From positions 43,654 through 107,653 of the forward strand of contig CAZNEZ010000002.1 of the NCBI GenBank assembly GCA_964572475.1: a stretch of DNA of 64,000 nucleotides. The letters run 5' to 3'. Below, in pieces: positions 62,528-64,000 of this stretch. How positions within the stretch are numbered: the stretch's first letter is position 1; each line of letters starts with the position of its first letter. The notes below the pieces were generated by a model. The model searched no databases, was not told where the DNA came from, and saw nothing but the letters and a program-made list of their open reading frames with translations. Source of the DNA: CAZNEZ01 sp964572475. GTDB lineage: Bacteria; Bacillota; Clostridia; Lachnospirales; Lachnospiraceae. The position numbers and the translations under genes were made by a program.

Positions 62528-63543
62528 TGAAGAAAATAATATCCATTTTATTAACTTTAATAATATGTTCTACTTTACTCTCTGGTTGCAATAAATCAGA
62601 GAGTATTTCTGATTCTGATACAATATCAAAAACTGATTTCTTTTTTGATACTGTAATTACAATTACCTTGTATGATTCAAATGACGAAAGCATTATTGAT
62701 AGTTGTTTTGAGCAATGTTCATACTATGAACAATTGTTTAGTAAAACTATATCTGATAGTGAGATTAGCCTATTAAATCGTAATGGTAAACTAATAAATG
62801 CAAATGAACATACTTTGTCTATTGTCAAATCCGCAATTCATTTTTCCGAATTAACTAATGGTGTATTTGATATTACTATAGCTCCGATTAGCAGTCTATG
62901 GGACTTTCGGTCCGATTCTCCAACCCTTCCAGACACAAATGCTATAAATAATGCCTTAAAGCTCGTAGATTATAAGAACATCAAAATCGGAAATAATGAT
63001 ATTACATTTTTACATGATGGTATGAGTATCGACCTTGGTGGTATTGCAAAAGGTTATATAGCAGACCAGCTTGTTAACTATCTTCAGGAAAAAGGTGTCT
63101 CTAGTGCCATAATAAGCTTAGGTGGAAACATTTATGCTATGGGTTGTAAATCTGATAGTTCAGCATACAATATCGGAATCCAGAAACCCTTTGCTTCTCA
63201 GAATGAGACTTGTGCAGTTATTAATATTAGCAATAAATCTGTAGTAACTTCTGGTGTTTATGAAAGATATTTTTATTTGAACAATAATCTTTATCATCAC
63301 ATATTAGATACAAGTACTGGATATCCTATAAACAATGGTCTTCTTTCAGTTACTATAATATCCGATTCTTCATTAGATGGCGATGCACTTAGCACAGGCA
63401 TATTTGCTCTTGGTCTTGACAAAGGTATGTCTTTAATAAATTCTCTTGATAATATAGAAGCTGTTTTTGTTGATTCTAATAATAATATTCATATTTCTCA
63501 AGGTTTAAAAAATGAAAATAATATAATTACATTAAATACTTAA
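62527..63543 (+). CDS. apbE: FAD:protein FMN transferase, lipoprotein
   Basis: Attaches FMN covalently to Thr of flavoproteins on the outer face of the membrane. The 338-residue protein has a lipobox LLSGC (Cys21), so it is lipid anchored. Conserved parts: FFDTVITITLYD, SIDLGGIAKGYIADQLVNYL, SAIISLGGNIYAMG, VVTSGVYERYF, HHILDTSTGYPINNGLLSVTI and GDALSTGIFALG. Translationally coupled to the GGDEF gene (TAATG). The flavoprotein substrate may be an Rnf- or EET-type subunit, none of which is in this window. Confidence 0.95.
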   Translation: MKKIISILLTLIICSTLLSGCNKSESISDSDTISKTDFFFDTVITITLYDSNDESIIDSCFEQCSYYEQLFSKTISDSEISLLNRNGKLINANEHTLSIVKSAIHFSELTNGVFDITIAPISSLWDFRSDSPTLPDTNAINNALKLVDYKNIKIGNNDITFLHDGMSIDLGGIAKGYIADQLVNYLQEKGVSSAIISLGGNIYAMGCKSDSSAYNIGIQKPFASQNETCAVINISNKSVVTSGVYERYFYLNNNLYHHILDTSTGYPINNGLLSVTIISDSSLDGDALSTGIFALGLDKGMSLINSLDNIEAVFVDSNNNIHISQGLKNENNIITLNT

Positions 63544-63624
63544 AAAGTATAATTAATATTTATAAGGCTCTAATTAATATTTTAAAAAGTATAATTAATG
63601 TTTATAAAGCTCTAATTAATATTT
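63541..63624 (+). repeat. Two 42-base direct repeats after apbE
   Basis: Copies 63541-63582 and 63583-63624 are adjacent and differ at two bases (A/G, G/A). The first contains the apbE stop codon. Each holds two AATTAAT elements. Confidence 0.85.
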
Positions 63625-63661
63625 ACTAAATTGTCGCTTTATGGTATAAATATAGGTATAT

Positions 63662-63679
63662 TGTGGTTTTTTGACCACA
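63662..63679 (+). other. Short hairpin in the NCS2 permease leader
   Basis: TGTGGT and ACCACA pair around TTTTTG, 39 bases before the permease start. Too small and without the conserved core of a purine riboswitch. Confidence 0.4.
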
Positions 63680-63717
63680 TAAATTAATTATACTTATTTC
63701 AAGGAGGTAGTTAGAAA

Positions 63718-64000
63718 ATGTTAGAAAAGTTATTTAACCTTAAGGCTAATAACACGACGGTCAAAACAGAAATTGTAGCCGGTATTACCACATTTATGAC
63801 CATGGCCTATATTCTCGCCGTCAACCCTAATCTTTTAGGAAACGAATTTGGTGCCGGAATGGATAAGCAGGCTGTTCTTATTGCAACAGCACTCGCTTCA
63901 GCAATTGGTACAATGCTTATGGCATTCTTAGCTAATTATCCATTTGTCCTTGCTCCAGGAATGGGACTTAATGCATACTTTTCATTTACAGTATGTGGCA
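63718..64000 (+). CDS. NCS2-family purine permease, N-terminal part
   Basis: Cut by the right edge. Starts after AAGGAGGT. The 94 visible residues, LKANNTTVKTEIVAGITTFMTMAYILAVNPNLLG and FPVLAPGMGLNAYFSF-like (YPFVLAPGMGLNAYFSF), are typical of the AzgA-type guanine/hypoxanthine permeases (PbuG/PbuO). Several membrane helices would follow beyond the window. The purine-type substrate is inferred from family. Confidence 0.92.
   Translation, partial: MLEKLFNLKANNTTVKTEIVAGITTFMTMAYILAVNPNLLGNEFGAGMDKQAVLIATALASAIGTMLMAFLANYPFVLAPGMGLNAYFSFTVCG

Noticed and set aside
63625..63717. Purine riboswitch before the NCS2 permease
   Set aside because: Only a small TGTGGT/ACCACA hairpin is seen; the conserved three-way-junction core is absent.

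Overview
The window is a 64-kb piece of a low-GC, AT-rich Gram-positive chromosome. It most resembles an anaerobic clostridium of the Lachnospiraceae type. The reasons are the gene neighbourhoods (rplU-prp-rpmA-obgE-yhbY-nadD-yqeK-rsfS, with the TIGR03960/TIGR03936/RNase G genes just upstream), an L27 with the cleavable N-terminus seen in Firmicutes and a Prp protease, RecU, RelQ, divergent lexA/yneA-like genes with CGAAC-N4-GTTYG operators, and AGGAGG-type ribosome binding sites. The lineage is inferred. No phage, plasmid, insertion sequence or CRISPR array was seen. Coding density is high and nearly everything is core metabolism.

Layout. 1-5.5 kb (+): the end of aroB, lspA, an RluD-type pseudouridine synthase, a cytidylate-kinase-like protein, and a lipid block (flippase-like membrane protein, pssA, psd) for phosphatidylethanolamine. 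5.5-5.9 kb: the only gene-free gap over 300 bases, with two hairpins. 5.9-9.7 kb: a small membrane protein, a TtcA-type tRNA thiolase, a Xer-type tyrosine recombinase, and the yneA-like/lexA SOS pair. 9.8-16.1 kb: a sugar cluster (FucI/AraA-fold isomerase, xylulokinase, GH3 glycosidase) with a divergent AraC regulator. 16.1-26.7 kb (-): ribosome biogenesis and NAD genes, obgE, L27/Prp/L21 with an L21 leader, RNase G, two radical-SAM-linked genes, a TPR protein and an L,D-transpeptidase-like protein that has lost its catalytic residues. 26.7-31.9 kb (-): hisZ-hisG-hisD-hisB-hisIE behind one consensus promoter.

32-47.9 kb (-): recU, pseudouridine synthases, an SDR, a YgiQ-type radical SAM protein, a HAD phosphatase, a RelQ-type alarmone synthetase, an M23 peptidase, a diguanylate cyclase next to a very large FtsA-like actin homologue, coaE, polA and a zinc-finger membrane protein. 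48-52.3 kb: a DUF6512 protein, tRNA-Leu(CAA), a DUF6033 protein, queH, a two-domain PPK2 and a NUDIX hydrolase. 52.4-60.7 kb (-): PBP2/FtsI-type transpeptidase plus FtsW/RodA, two U32 proteins, zapA, ruvAB, a Gx transporter and a NusG-II protein. 60.8-64 kb (+): a 7TM-type GGDEF protein, apbE and the start of an NCS2 purine permease.

No dramatic new system is obvious. The most interesting points are the pseudo-L,D-transpeptidase, a degenerate HisF-like domain fused to HisIE, the FtsA-like protein beside a diguanylate cyclase, the FucI-fold isomerase paired with XylB, the NusG-II/Gx/ApbE group interrupted by a GGDEF gene, the architecture of the lexA operator region, and a recurrent translation-start context.
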